Of a DNA stretch of 64,000 nucleotides, positions 46,501-56,439 are shown in pieces (the first letter of the stretch is position 1; every line of letters starts with the position of its first letter). The notes under the pieces are model-generated. The model had not been told where the DNA came from and did no database searches. It saw only the letters and a program-made list of their open reading frames with translations. The stretch comes from Buddleja alternifolia (taxonomy: Eukaryota; Streptophyta; Magnoliopsida; Lamiales; Scrophulariaceae): NCBI GenBank assembly GCA_019426215.1, contig CM033395.1, forward strand, positions 12,700,569 to 12,764,568, given 5' to 3'. Made by a program: the position numbers and the translations under genes.

Positions 46501-47463
46501 TTACCTCAAGCGCCTCATTCTCCCAGTCCAACTGAATCCGACTCTACTGCCTCCACCGAGTCCAACACTGCTCCAGAGCTTCGAGGAACAGTATTTGATC
46601 CTACTAATCAAGTATCTATTGAATCTCTCAAACACACATCTCGTTTTAAGCCTCAAGTCCGCCCTGCACTTCCACACGCTCAACCGTCCATGGCTGAATG
46701 CCTCACTCAAATACAGCAACTATCTACAGCTACTCAGGCAAGTCATGTGGCTTTAACCAATGATCTACAAGATAGATTCACGGCTCTCGAGACCTCTCTC
46801 ACAGACGCTAATCAAGCTCAACTCCTGGTTATGAAAGAACATTTCGACCAGCGTCTAACCACTCTTGAGGCCTCTGTCGCTCAGATTGCTGCTCAAGTCA
46901 GTCTTCTTACTCAGCATTTCATACAGACTGATGATGGCAATAAGGGGGAAAAGAAGGGAGAAAAGAGGAAATCGTCAACATCTAAAGATCAAGCTCCTCC
47001 TCCACTATCCAAGCGTCAACACGTTGATACTTCTCTCACACTGAGTGCAGAACCAAGGTATCCCTATCCCTCTTGGGTAACCACATCGGTTGAAGCGTCC
47101 AACAAGAAAGAAACCCCCAGAGTGCTCTATCCAACTCTTCCGTTGCCTTCAAGAGCACTGCTTGAACAGTTTGACATTCCTCTTCTCAGAGCATCAATTC
47201 CAGAACCAACTGATCCAGCAGTATTAGCCTCAGAAAGAAAAATGTCTGACTTCGACCAAACCTTCAGAATTTGCCTACGATACATAGGCATCAGTCCAGA
47301 GGAATGGGATAAACACTTCATTGCCTTTAAGGCACGACAAGTTCAAGAAAACAAGCACATAATCAGTAAAGATCATGCGGCAATGATGACGTTAGAAGAT
47401 CAGATAACTGAAGCAATCCGTGCTGAAATGACTAAGAGATACAAGATCAAGCCACGATCTTAA
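43555..47463 (+). CDS. Sirevirus B third ORF (ORF3, 'env-like'), function unknown
   Basis: The protein has about 1302 residues. I chose the ATG of MAPKKATAG because A has the homologous MAPKVSK start; an upstream in-frame ATG at 43483 adds 24 residues (FFFVISVY). Residues 1-240 form a domain with LEFFWRNARL, SLPNAGTT, KIKINWSAYIFSRF and RPYGLVLSDLL, resembling the plant-transposon (Transposase_32-like) fold also seen in Athila third ORFs. A basic, acidic-patched linker follows. The middle (about 470-960) is a second conserved region. A predicted coiled coil lies at about 1045-1125 (LTNDLQDRFTALETSLTDAN), then a Lys-rich patch (about 1130-1142) and a C-terminal domain with GISPEEW. There is no strong membrane segment. 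It is continuous here, whereas A has two introns. Confidence 0.85.
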   Translation: MAPKKATAGTPEVIVKITEGLIVDWKFLYENPQIDLTEIMDSVAEAGLQKFLTKYSYMFPEELEFFWRNARLSDDETSITCLFPVSKKESKTFTLSAASIAQNFSLPNAGTTLDTITEEQIQEVWTQISAYDDVPYKPYFEKKDIVNRYRVLADFCSKNIECRVGTFDKINPTQFQMMTAILLKIKINWSAYIFSRFRDSLRTSNRPYGLVLSDLLFRAECTSSAGVTVAKHKFYGPRIINNLFNPPKVGGAAKPLSERQVVRAASDEEAERPDQEKAKRTVKRPTVTKKRAPRKPKAQPIKNDEDDEDSIPLISRKDLEKVLKNIDFEEPAVPQTQAFPAEGINVKRIFKKRKRPTAAISSETTQRDQAIAAVPISSSEPPVDVHLDVDMTQIVAIAHEAAIESTNLEPDEPEIPRAQPLLALPSTTEARSEGQSDANDVVIHRHFFKLDPSKTIDHSVDYLPPAPTENFIPAGYNEESLINAENDIAKLIKFDLAVRNTLFNTASTPADEAYYKALELGKTPTHIPASVTLQAQRQGGTTPRADVDLAYYLDCGTSKPTGFALRDYNIRVYERQDQLLNPTEELLNREGYSHSLTLVKSEENKNSANPLLLWKNKGVHAGERPASLTEMIQLETDAYFDCVWNANYQPDRYRFESICDIHHQGFRAILNAGTEYCMTEIRWAEAYMGDKYKFEDLVSAPHLFRLGIHDKRTKFARYMLTQRQHRLGPVLKLPLIRHQPEHRLRQALHKLANSSLRFDDQASTSGSSPMSCLNCTPSQCEDNFALMMAIMPPVSLFDKIFTDNLRQWDGSRINSFRGYPLLPSIRQEVSSHYDFGLSLLERSQALASAIYPYLEEYYQLRVPASRKPKTLPTDRLIGFSQHYCPDALFSICKAPSKLFPTHVLDILGPLYIRALDSPIRTFIQGTHLPTLHLNELLQTATYPYADEPFASLDFRFTDFSRIESDFPAAPAELLTAPERLLELPQAPHSPSPTESDSTASTESNTAPELRGTVFDPTNQVSIESLKHTSRFKPQVRPALPHAQPSMAECLTQIQQLSTATQASHVALTNDLQDRFTALETSLTDANQAQLLVMKEHFDQRLTTLEASVAQIAAQVSLLTQHFIQTDDGNKGEKKGEKRKSSTSKDQAPPPLSKRQHVDTSLTLSAEPRYPYPSWVTTSVEASNKKETPRVLYPTLPLPSRALLEQFDIPLLRASIPEPTDPAVLASERKMSDFDQTFRICLRYIGISPEEWDKHFIAFKARQVQENKHIISKDHAAMMTLEDQITEAIRAEMTKRYKIKPRS

Positions 47464-47631
47464 TTTTTACTTGTGCCTCTCTCTTTGTAGTTGTAAAATG
47501 CCTGCACTATGAAATATATATATAAAATGCATTTTACAGCTGAAACATCTCGTTAAAGCTCAAACTAACTTACTAATTTACGCTAACCTTCAGGTATCTA
47601 ACACTTGAACCAAATAAGTATTGCCATCATC

Positions 47632-47645
47632 AAAAAGGGGGAAAT
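47632..47645 (+). other. Polypurine tract of Sirevirus B
   Basis: AAAAAGGGGGAAAT lies directly before the 3' LTR. This is the plus-strand primer for reverse transcription. Confidence 0.9.
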
Positions 47646-49397
47646 TGTTAGGAATTTCATATTAGATGTTTTGATGATGACAAATAGGACTTTCTGTTAG
47701 ACTCCGAAAAGTGTGAAAGCTTTCATAGAATGTTATGTATAAGTACCTGAAAGCTTATTTATCTTAGGCTTATAGTATTTATCTTTGTAGAATTCCTTAG
47801 ACTAAGTATGTGACACTAAAACACTTAGGAAAATTCTGGGTGAGTCTACCAAGTGATGAAGGTGAAGATCAAGCGTCTAAAGCTACAATGGATAAAGATA
47901 TCTTGAAGCGTCTGTCAAACGCTTTAGGGATTATCCCAGTGCTCAAACTACGAATGGATAACTCAGGCCGAATACTCAACATCAAGTGAAATGACGAAAT
48001 TTTCAGTGAGACCATCAAGACAAGATTGAAGAGTAAGCGTCTGAAATAAAGAAAAGAAAGTCAGGATCAGTCCAAGCGTCTGATACACAAGAATAACTAT
48101 TCTCTTCAGCAAGCGTCCAAAAAAAGGTTAAACCAACACAACCTACAAAGAACGTAACCTAAAAAAATTTAGACCCAAAACCATCCAAAGACTTAAAAAA
48201 TGCATGAATCAAACGGACGAATTATTTCCAACGGAAATAAAACAAGATGCATTAAAAGTCGGATAAGTGCTATTAAAATATAAGCACTATAACTTATGGG
48301 CAAGCCATATCTTTGACCTAGACTGTCAGGTTTATGAAACCAAGACCATGCCCAACCAATTAAATATACCCAAAGTTAGAAATGTCTGAACTCAAGGAAT
48401 GTTTGGGGAAACGAGACTCCAACCGAGTCAAACGGACAAAAACCACCAATACCTTATAAATAGCTCTTTCAACAAACAAGTAACATGATGAGAAAGTGAC
48501 ACACACAAAAATACCTACCTTGTTGAAAGAAAAGCTTACTAAAAATCATAGCCAAATATTCATATAAGCTTTTTACAAATATTCTAGAGACAGTCACCCA
48601 TATCTCAAATCTCCTTTTAAGAAGAACATATACTACCATTGAGATATCCTCAAGTTGTTTGAACTTTCCAAAAACAAACAAACCCGTGACCAAAACCATC
48701 AACACCTTTCATCTGAGTGAGAAAGCTGGTTGACTTGCAAGCAGTATTTTTGTGTAAAAGAAGCTTGTTGAAGTTGATCTCTATTGGAGCTGAAATCTGT
48801 GTGACCAAGGAGTTCCGAGATCAAAAGTAACTTGCACCATTTCTGAGTGAAAGAAGCAAGGGAATAGAAGATCTTTAGTGGAGCTGAAATCTGTGTGACC
48901 AAGGAGTTCCAAGATCATATCCAATCTCCCTCTATCTTGTAGAAGTCTCTGTGTGACTCTTCGATAATCATCATAGTGGAAAAACCTCCCTGATAAAATG
49001 AGAAGAAGGACGTAGCTGGGATTACATCACCCAGTGAACCTTACAAATATTTTGTGTCATTTACTGTTTTATTGTCTTACATTATACTGTCATATTATAT
49101 CTTGAAAAGGCATTTAAAACTAATAAGCGACTAATTGGTTAAAACGAACGCTAAGCTATAAAACATTTCCGCTGTGCTAACCCTGATTTAGTGACTAAAC
49201 TCTGCCCTACTTTGGTAAGCGTTGAAATCACCGAGTCTAAGTTAACGTTTCTCAAGCGCCACATCCAGCGCTTAAACTTGTCAAGCGTTCAAATATTTCA
49301 AAGTGATACGAATTTTTAAGAAGTCGAAAAAGACTTCAGGGTCTATTAAACCCCCCCCCCCCTTCTAGACCCTTTCGTATACCACTTGGGACCAACA
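47646..49397 (+). repeat. 3' LTR of Sirevirus B
   Basis: It is 1752 bp, nearly identical to the 5' LTR (TATA box 48455-48462). Most differences are single bases; the U5 C-run is 12 here against 8 in the 5' LTR. It is followed by CGCCC and Copia-D LTR sequence. Confidence 0.95.
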
Positions 49398-50816
49398 CGC
49401 CCTTTATGGAATAAAGAAGTGGCACGAGGAGAGTCTGACACCTAATCACTTAAAAGGGTTCGCAAGTCAAGGAATATTAATTGCGCATTAAGATTTGACT
49501 TGTATGACACATGCTCTAACAAAGAGTGTCAGTCGAACACTGTGGGATAGTGAGAGCATGTGTCATAGATATACCAATGGAATTGATATATTCGAACACA
49601 GCTCATAATAATCCGATCACATGGGTGTTTACTCAGTGACTGTCAATGATTGGATTACTGATCATACTAGTATGCATGAGCCTTATACCTGAGGGTTCAT
49701 GATCAATGTACTTGTACTGTTGAATCAGTTACCAGAGTAGTTAGGCCCAAATCACCCTTTAGTGGGGCCGATCTCGAAGAGCAATCTCAATGAGTCAAGT
49801 AGCACTTGTAAAGTGATCTCCAAGATGGGATTCACTGTCTCGATAGTAAACGAGAAAGTATCCTGTGCGATCATAGGCAAATAAAATTATAAGTCTTTGG
49901 CCAAAACAATGAAACTAACTTATGTAAGACATGAAGAGTAGTTTGGTAATTTCTTTATGCTATGATCTAATGCACAGTATCAAGTATTGTTTTTGACATA
50001 AACCATGACTCTCACTTGATCGGGATATGTTAATGAAGGCCTTATACTCATACGGTGTTTGTGATCCAGAGATTCATAAATGATGCAATCATTTTTTACT
50101 CAATTAGGGTTACGATGTGAGTTCACGGGTGTAGCTAGGTGAGACTCACATCCTTTGGTATCCTCCCATTGCCAATCAAAACGAACCTAAAGAGTCGCGC
50201 TATAAAAAATAAGCAGGATATCTTTTTGTGTAAATAATTTATCTTTTAGAAAGACAAATTAAATTAAACGGATTAATTTAATAGATAAATCAATAATTTG
50301 AATATTTAATTAGATTAAATTATTTGAATTTAATTAATTAATTATATATATATATATTTGAATTGGGTTTGAATTAATATATATATTAAAAGATGGACTA
50401 AGTTGACTGGGCCAACTTAGCCCATCTCAGGCGTCCACTGAGCTCCTAGGAGGCGCCTCACTAGGTTTAGGGTTTGAGGATTATTTAAATCCTCAAACTG
50501 ACAAGCTAAACCTAACCCTAGACTAAACCACTCAAAAAGAAGGAAAAAATCCTCTCCCCTCTTTCACACTAGCCATCCACCCTCATTCCAAGGTGAGCCA
50601 TAGGGAGCGGTTGAAGGCTTGTTTTTCATGAAGCTTTGGAGACAGAAATTTGAAAAGAGCTGTTGCTATGCGAATTGCCGAAAATGAAATTGTTAAGGGA
50701 TTTGATTTCGTTTATTTTTGTAAAACCTTGAAAATCATCAAACCCACCTTAAAGTGATTCAACTCTAGGAATCCTTTTTATTTCCGCTGCGTTTTTCGCT
50801 CATAGGATTCCTAACA
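49398..50816 (+). repeat. 5' LTR of Copia-D, second part
   Basis: It resumes at the target duplication and continues in line with the 3' LTR at 56613-58045. It ends GGATTCCTAACA before the primer site. A TATA-like TATTTAAAT is near 50484. Confidence 0.9.
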
Positions 50817-50817
50817 G

Positions 50818-50830
50818 TGGTATCAGAGCC
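50818..50830 (+). other. Primer-binding site of Copia-D, initiator Met-tRNA
   Basis: TGGTATCAGAGCC lies one base after the LTR end. Confidence 0.92.
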
Positions 50831-52128
50831 GACATTAACGCGTTTGATGATTTTTTGCGTTTGAAATTATGTTAGCTAATTTGGAATTAAAAATTTGATT
50901 TTTGTATGATTTATATTTGATATTAAATCTGGATTTTTGAAACCAATAATCGCCTCAAAATCATCGCCTGAAGGATGCCACAGGGCCTCTGGCGACGCCA
51001 ACAGCGGCAGTGCCGCTGCTGTACGGCTTCAAAAAAAAATTGGAAAGGTGGGAGAGGCTGGAACAGCGCTCCCACCATCGGACGAAACATGGTCGGTGAA
51101 TGCCGCCCCAGTTATTAGGTGTTGGGCTTGGCCCAGCACCCACATTCAGTGATGGGCCTTGCCCAGCGCACGTGCCGCATGTGCATGTGGGGTAGTTGGG
51201 CTTGGCCTAGCGATTAATTATATATATATATATATGTATGTATATATATATATATGTATGTATGTATATATATATATATGTATGTATATATATATATTAA
51301 TAAATTTTGGGTTTGACCCAATAGACAAATTTGACCCCGATTTGTCAATTACCCCTTTTTCCTAATAAAATTGATTTTATTTTTTAAAAAATTAAATTAG
51401 ATTTAATAGTTAAACTAGATTTAACCTTAAATATTAAATTGGGTTTAATCATATCATAAATTAATTAGAATTAGTTTATGATTCAAGATGATTAAATAAA
51501 TTAGATTTATTTTTCATTCGTGGTTGAGCTTGGTTTTTTCAAAAATGATTAAGAATAAGTTAGACTTAGTTCTTAATAATAAATTGGATTTATTTATTTT
51601 TTTAAATTGAAATTAAATTCATCCTTTTATAATTAAATTAGATTTAATTAATTATGAATTTTTTTTTTTCGATTTTAGTTAATGCCAACATAATTTTGAA
51701 TAGTTTATTTACATGCTCTGATATATGCTGTGGTGGATGCATCCCATGGACTTAGGGTTTTTACCGCTTTGTATTATCTGGATTGTAATGGGTCGGTTAG
51801 TGCCCCCAGTTTGTATTTTATTTTCGGTAGTGTAATGTATAGGGTGCTTCTAAATATGTAATCAGAAGTAGGACCTTTCTAGAGTTTGGAGCAAGGAGCT
51901 TATACTGATTGGTCTATTGGCTTAGTTCAATCTAGAATGTCCATGGAATGCATGATAATAGAATTACTAGGTTTTTCTATTATTGCATGGCTCAATTTTA
52001 TTTATTCCACGTATGCGCGTAATAAATTAATGTGCAAAGTGAGACCTTATAAAATTAACAAATTCTCCCGAATTAAAGACACTAAGTAAGAAAGGGATAT
52101 TGGATATCCTGGCTCTCCATCAAACTTT
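50831..52128 (+). other. Copia-D long leader, no gene
   Basis: There are about 1.3 kb of non-coding, mostly AT-rich DNA between primer site and leader hairpins. A GC-rich patch near 50960-51190 gives a 71-codon open frame that I do not support as a gene. A TA/TATG microsatellite follows it. Confidence 0.6.
51217..51298. repeat. TA / TATG microsatellite
   Basis: Alternating (TA)n runs with TATG interruptions (TATGTATG at several points) fill about 80 bp. Confidence 0.92.
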
Positions 52129-52463
52129 GAGAGATAGAATTATGAGCTATGTATGGCATCGTCCCGACTAATGGTTATACACTAATTCATAATTCAAATC
52201 TCTCTAAGTGCATTTGATACCATCGGTCGAAGCAAATCTCATCTCATACACCGTTACAGGTTGCAAGATGAGATTCAACTGTTAGATTGATAGGATTTGA
52301 TGGGAAAGTACTTAGATGGATCACCACCAATATTTCGTTACAGACTGAGGTTAGGTGATCCATAAGCCAAAAGTAAGATTGAACCATCGGTTGGACTGAT
52401 TGACATGGAACGCCACTTAAAAGATTTCCATAAGCCATATATCGTTACATATTGCAACTCATT
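52129..52463 (+). other. Serial stem-loops in the Copia-D leader
   Basis: Four inverted repeats lie in a row before gag. These are 52129-52145 with 52187-52204 (GAGAGAT…ATTATGA); 52235-52244 with 52266-52275 (AATCTCATCT); 52316-52325 with 52354-52363 (ATGGATCACC); and a weaker one around 52443. The last three each carry CGTTACA in the loop. They are likely RNA structures such as packaging or dimerisation signals, by inference. Confidence 0.6.
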
Positions 52464-52658
52464 GAAAATTTTGAAGAACTCAATCATCCACTATGAAATC
52501 TGTCCAACGACATTTTCATTCATTGCAGTGGGAGTGCAATGGTTCAAAAAGTGTAGTGGGAGCCAAATCAAATTAAAGTCCTAATTTTACTTGGGTACAA
52601 CATAATCATCTAATGAAATCTTGGTTTATTTTTTGCAGTCATATATATCTCTCTCAAA

Positions 52659-53430
52659 ATGGTTAACCCACTTAAAGTTTTGCTTGAAAAGAATGTCCTG
52701 AATGGACAGAACTTCTCTAATTGGAACAGAATAAAAATCTCGAGTATATGCTGGAATTAGATCGACCATCGAGGCCTGGGGTCAATGAGGATGATTCGGT
52801 CAAAATGGCATACTCGGATTGGGTTTTTAATGCTTGTAAGGTCAGGGATTATATGTTGAGCTCCATGTGTGGCGAGTTGCAATGTACGTAAGAGAATATG
52901 GATAGTCCTAAATCAATCATGCTACACGTGGAGGAGCTGTTCGGGGAACATGGAAAGTTTGTTAAGATATTATGTATCTAAAGAGCTGTTCAACACAAAG
53001 TTGTGAGAGCATGAGGACGTTAAAGATCATGTTTTGAAGATGATCTCCATGTTAGAGAGGTTGCGATCTATGGAGTTCTACATGGATTTCCACCTTCAGG
53101 TGGACCTCATTCTCCAATCGCTCCCTAGATCCTTCTCAGATTTTGTCATCAATTTTGACATGGATGACATTGAAGAATCACTCTCAACACTTATGAGCAA
53201 GTTAAAGATTGCACAACAACGAATGAAAGAAAAGTGGGGTGCATTCAAATTTTCTATTATTTCAAATAATATGGAATTGGCTGGTAAAATAAGAGAACCC
53301 AGAGTTACAAAAACTTAGAAGTTTAAGACCAAAGGTCCAAATAAGACAGACACGTGTCTTCATTGCCATGAGACGGGACATTGTAAGCATGATTGTCCCA
53401 AGCTGAAAGCAAAAATTGCTTCAAGTATAG
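52659..53430 (+). pseudogene. Copia-D gag, broken
   Basis: It starts MVNPLKVLLEKNVLNGQNFS, the usual start of this gag type, then shifts frame after about 30 codons. A later open piece (53034-53318) has MLERLRSMEFYMDF and LILQSLPRSFSDFV. A zinc knuckle is intact near 53346 (CLHCHETGHCKHDC, CX2CX4HX4C). A 3' splice-site-like TTTATTTTTTGCAG ends at 52638, 20 bases before the ATG. Confidence 0.8.
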
Positions 53431-54780
53431 AACTTAATGTTTTAGAAACAAATTATTCTATTACTATTTTTTCTACTTACTGGATTCTAGACTCTGGGCT
53501 AGTGCTCACATATGTGTTTTGAATCAGATGCTGGAAAGAAGTAAGAAGCTGGAGGACAATGAAGTGATGATCAATATTGGCAGCGGACATAGTGTAGCAC
53601 CACACACATTGGCACCACTTCCATTAAATTATTGTCTGGACATTGTTTACATGTAGATGATTGACATGTTTTGCCCAATGGGCTTAAAAATATTGTTTCA
53701 ATTCCTGTTTTGGTCAGGAAAGGTTATTTATTATCCTTTGTGAACAATTCTTGTGACATTTATTTTAGAAATGAATGTGTTGGCAATGCATCCTTAATAA
53801 ATGGTTTATATTATGTTAATGTCCAAAATAATTGCAATTTTAATGTTGTAACAATAAAGCGCAATTTGCATGATACAAACTTAAGACAACTGTGGCACTT
53901 TAGATTAGGTCATCTCGGGGAATATAGACTACATGAGTTAGAAAAGGATGGAGTCATAGACTTGTTGAGATCGGATTCCTATCCCACTTGTGAGTCTTAT
54001 ATTCAAGGTAAGATGACCAAATCCCCCTTCACAGGGAAATTTGAAAGAGGCTCTGAAGTCTTAGGATTAACTCATACTGATGTGTGCGGTCCTTTTGGAA
54101 ATGTGGCCTGTGGTGGTTTTCAGTAATTCATAACATTTACCGGTGATCATTCTAGGTATGGCTATGTGTATTTGATGAAGTACAAGTCTGAATCACTTGA
54201 AAAATTTATTGAATTCAAGACTTTAGTCAAAAACCAAACCGGGCATCATATCAAAGCACTTCGGTCTGACCGCGGTGGTGAATATATGAGTGCCGAATTT
54301 GACCAGTTCTTATGAAGACATGGCATATTGTTACAGCTTACTCCTCCAGCTACTCCATGATTAAATGGCATAGTAGAACGAAGAAACCGAACACCGTTAG
54401 ACATAAGGGCATGCACTACTCACAGATGCTCACATTCTGAACAGATGTCCTTCCAAATCTGTTCCTAAGACACCGTATCAGATTGGCATGGAAGGAAGCC
54501 TAATCTGAAACACATAAAGATATGGGGTTGCCCAGCTTATGTGAAAAAGACCACAGCGTAGAAATTGGAGGCTAGGTCCTTGAAAGGATGATTCGTTGGT
54601 TATCTCGAGGATTCCATAGGAAACCTATTCTACCTTCATGATGATCAAAGGATCATTTTAGCCTTACAGGCAATCTTTCTCGAAGAAAAATTTATTCGAG
54701 AAGGTGGAGCTGGTAGGAGAATTGTTCTAGAAGAACAAATGAATCTCCTTTGGAAGACACTGTTCAAGAGACCCACCCCT
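53431..54780 (+). pseudogene. Copia-D protease, GAG-pre-integrase and integrase, broken
   Basis: The protease motif WILDSG is near 53481, followed by frameshifts. The open piece 53671-54126 holds the pre-integrase domain (RQLWHFRLGHLGEYRL, YPTCESYIQGKMTKSPF) and the first integrase Asp (LTHTDVCGPF). The core continues with LRSDRGGEYMSAEFD and a degraded VERRNRT region near 54375, each with stops. The integrase C-terminus has IKIWGCPAYVKK near 54515. Not functional. Confidence 0.82.
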
Positions 54781-55830
54781 AACCAGAAATGACACAGCCG
54801 TCATCGCGAAGGTCTGCTAGATTATCTCAACCGCCTGAGAGATATGGTTATTTGCTACAAGGAGAGCATCATCTGTATGCAGTAGCAGAAGAAAACCAAG
54901 GAGATGATCCCTCTAACTATCACCAAGCAATGATGGACATAGATTCTGCAAAGTGGCATGAAGCTATAAAGTAGAAATGGATTCGATGTATTCGAACCAA
55001 GTCTGGACTCTGACAGATCGACCTAAAGGTATTGTACCCATTGGATGTAAATGGATCTATAAGGAAAGATTGGTCTGGATAGCAAGGTAGACTTCTATAA
55101 GATTAGGCTAGTGGCGAAAGGGTATAGTCAAAAGGAGGGCATTGACTATGAGGAAACCTTTTCTCCTGTAGCTATGATCAAATCCATTAGAATTCTACTT
55201 GCCATAGCTTCATACCTAGATTATGAGATATGGAAAATGGATGTGAAGACAGCATTCTTAAATGGGTTTCTCGAGTAGGAAATCTATATGGAACAGCCCA
55301 AGGGTTTCATATCAGATGCAGATTCTCATAACGTCTGCAAATTGAATAGGTCCATTTATGGACTCAAGCAGGCCTCTCACAGTTGGAACCTTCATTTTGA
55401 TGAAGAAGTACGAAGTTATGGATTCATCAAAAACGAGGATGAACCATGCGTCTACAAAAAGGTCAGTGGGAGCAAGATCTCATTCCTGGTGTTATATGTT
55501 CATGATATTCTACTTATAGGGAATGATGTAGGTCTGCTAACTTCGATTCAAACATGGCTTTCAAGCACATTCTCTATGAAAGACTTGAGAGAAGCCACCT
55601 ATATCCTAGGAATTCACATCTACAGGGATAGATCGACTAAGATGATAGGTCTTTCCCAAGACCTCCACTTAGAGAAAGTCCTAAAGCGATTTGGGATGGA
55701 GAACTCTAAAAGAGATCGTTTGCCCATGAGATATGGAATTCATCTCTTTAAGAAGATGAGTCCTCAGAGTGAGGAAGATCGAAAAGAGATGAGCACAGTT
55801 CCCTATGCCTCAGCAGTGTGAAGTCTCATG
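54781..55830 (+). pseudogene. Copia-D reverse transcriptase, YVDD changed to YVHD
   Basis: A linker piece (54789-54974, YHQAMMDIDSAKWHEAIK) leads into RT with WKMDVKTAFLNGFLE near 55235, a stop (TAG), then the open piece 55288-55821: EQPKGFISDADSHNVCKLNR, SIYGLKQASHSWN, then YVHD at 55495-55506. Metal-binding Asp has become His (GAT to CAT), which should kill the polymerase even without the stops. The order of motifs is otherwise that of copia RT. Confidence 0.85.
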
Positions 55831-56418
55831 TACGTAATGTTATGCACGAGATAATATCTTACCTATGTTGTGAGCGTGATGAGTAGGTTTCAAGCTAACC
55901 CGGGCAAAGAGCATTGGATTGCCAATGCAAAAATGAAAATGGATGGTTATACCGATTCTGATTTTCAATCTGACATCAATGACCGAAAGTCCACTTCTGT
56001 GTTCATATTCACTCTGCACGGTGGAGCAGTGTCTTGAAAAATTTCCAAGCAAAGCACAACTGTTGATTCCACTACTGAAGCTGAATACGTGGCAAACTCA
56101 GAGGCAGCCAAGGAAGCTGTTTGGATTAAGAAGTTCATGGCAGAACTTCAAGTTGTTCCTAGTGTGGAGCTGTCGTGACCACTTTGGTGTGACAACAATG
56201 GATCCATCGCGCAACCTAGGGAACCAAGGTATCACAACAAATCCAAACACATAGAGAAGAGATATCACATAATTCGAGAAATCATTGGAAGAGGCGACAT
56301 TTCAGTGCAGAAAATAGCCTCAGCGGACAATGTGGCTAATCCACTCACTAAGCCATTAGCGCAGGAGGTGCTAGAGCGACATCTTGAGAAGATAGGTATT
56401 AGATACCATAGCAATTAG
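55831..56418 (+). pseudogene. Copia-D RNase H, broken
   Basis: Motifs include GYTDSDFQSDINDRKSTS, then a stop, STTEAEYVANSEAAKEA, WCDNNGSIAQ (after a stop) and NVANPLTKPLAQEVLERH, the usual end of copia pol. Two or more in-frame stops and one shift are present. The polypurine-like AAGTGGGAGAC follows, just before the 3' LTR. Confidence 0.82.
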
Positions 56419-56439
56419 CATTGAGTGCAAGTGGGAGAC

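Larger units (their letters stand above)
35124..49397 (+). mobile_element. Sirevirus B: complete, young Ty1/copia element
   Basis: It is 14.27 kb long with LTRs of 1749 and 1752 bp that differ at only about ten places by eye. It has a Met-tRNA primer site, gag, pol, ORF3 and a PPT, all open. Flanks are TGCCC (35119-35123) and CGCCC (49398-49402), a 5-bp target duplication with one later change. The insertion is within the 5' LTR of Copia-D: the joined flanks match the Copia-D 3' LTR near 56600. Confidence 0.95.

Noticed and set aside
50937..51152. 71-codon GC-rich open frame in the Copia-D leader
   Set aside because: No recognisable domain, AT-rich surroundings, and overlapped by another frame on the opposite strand; likely chance.
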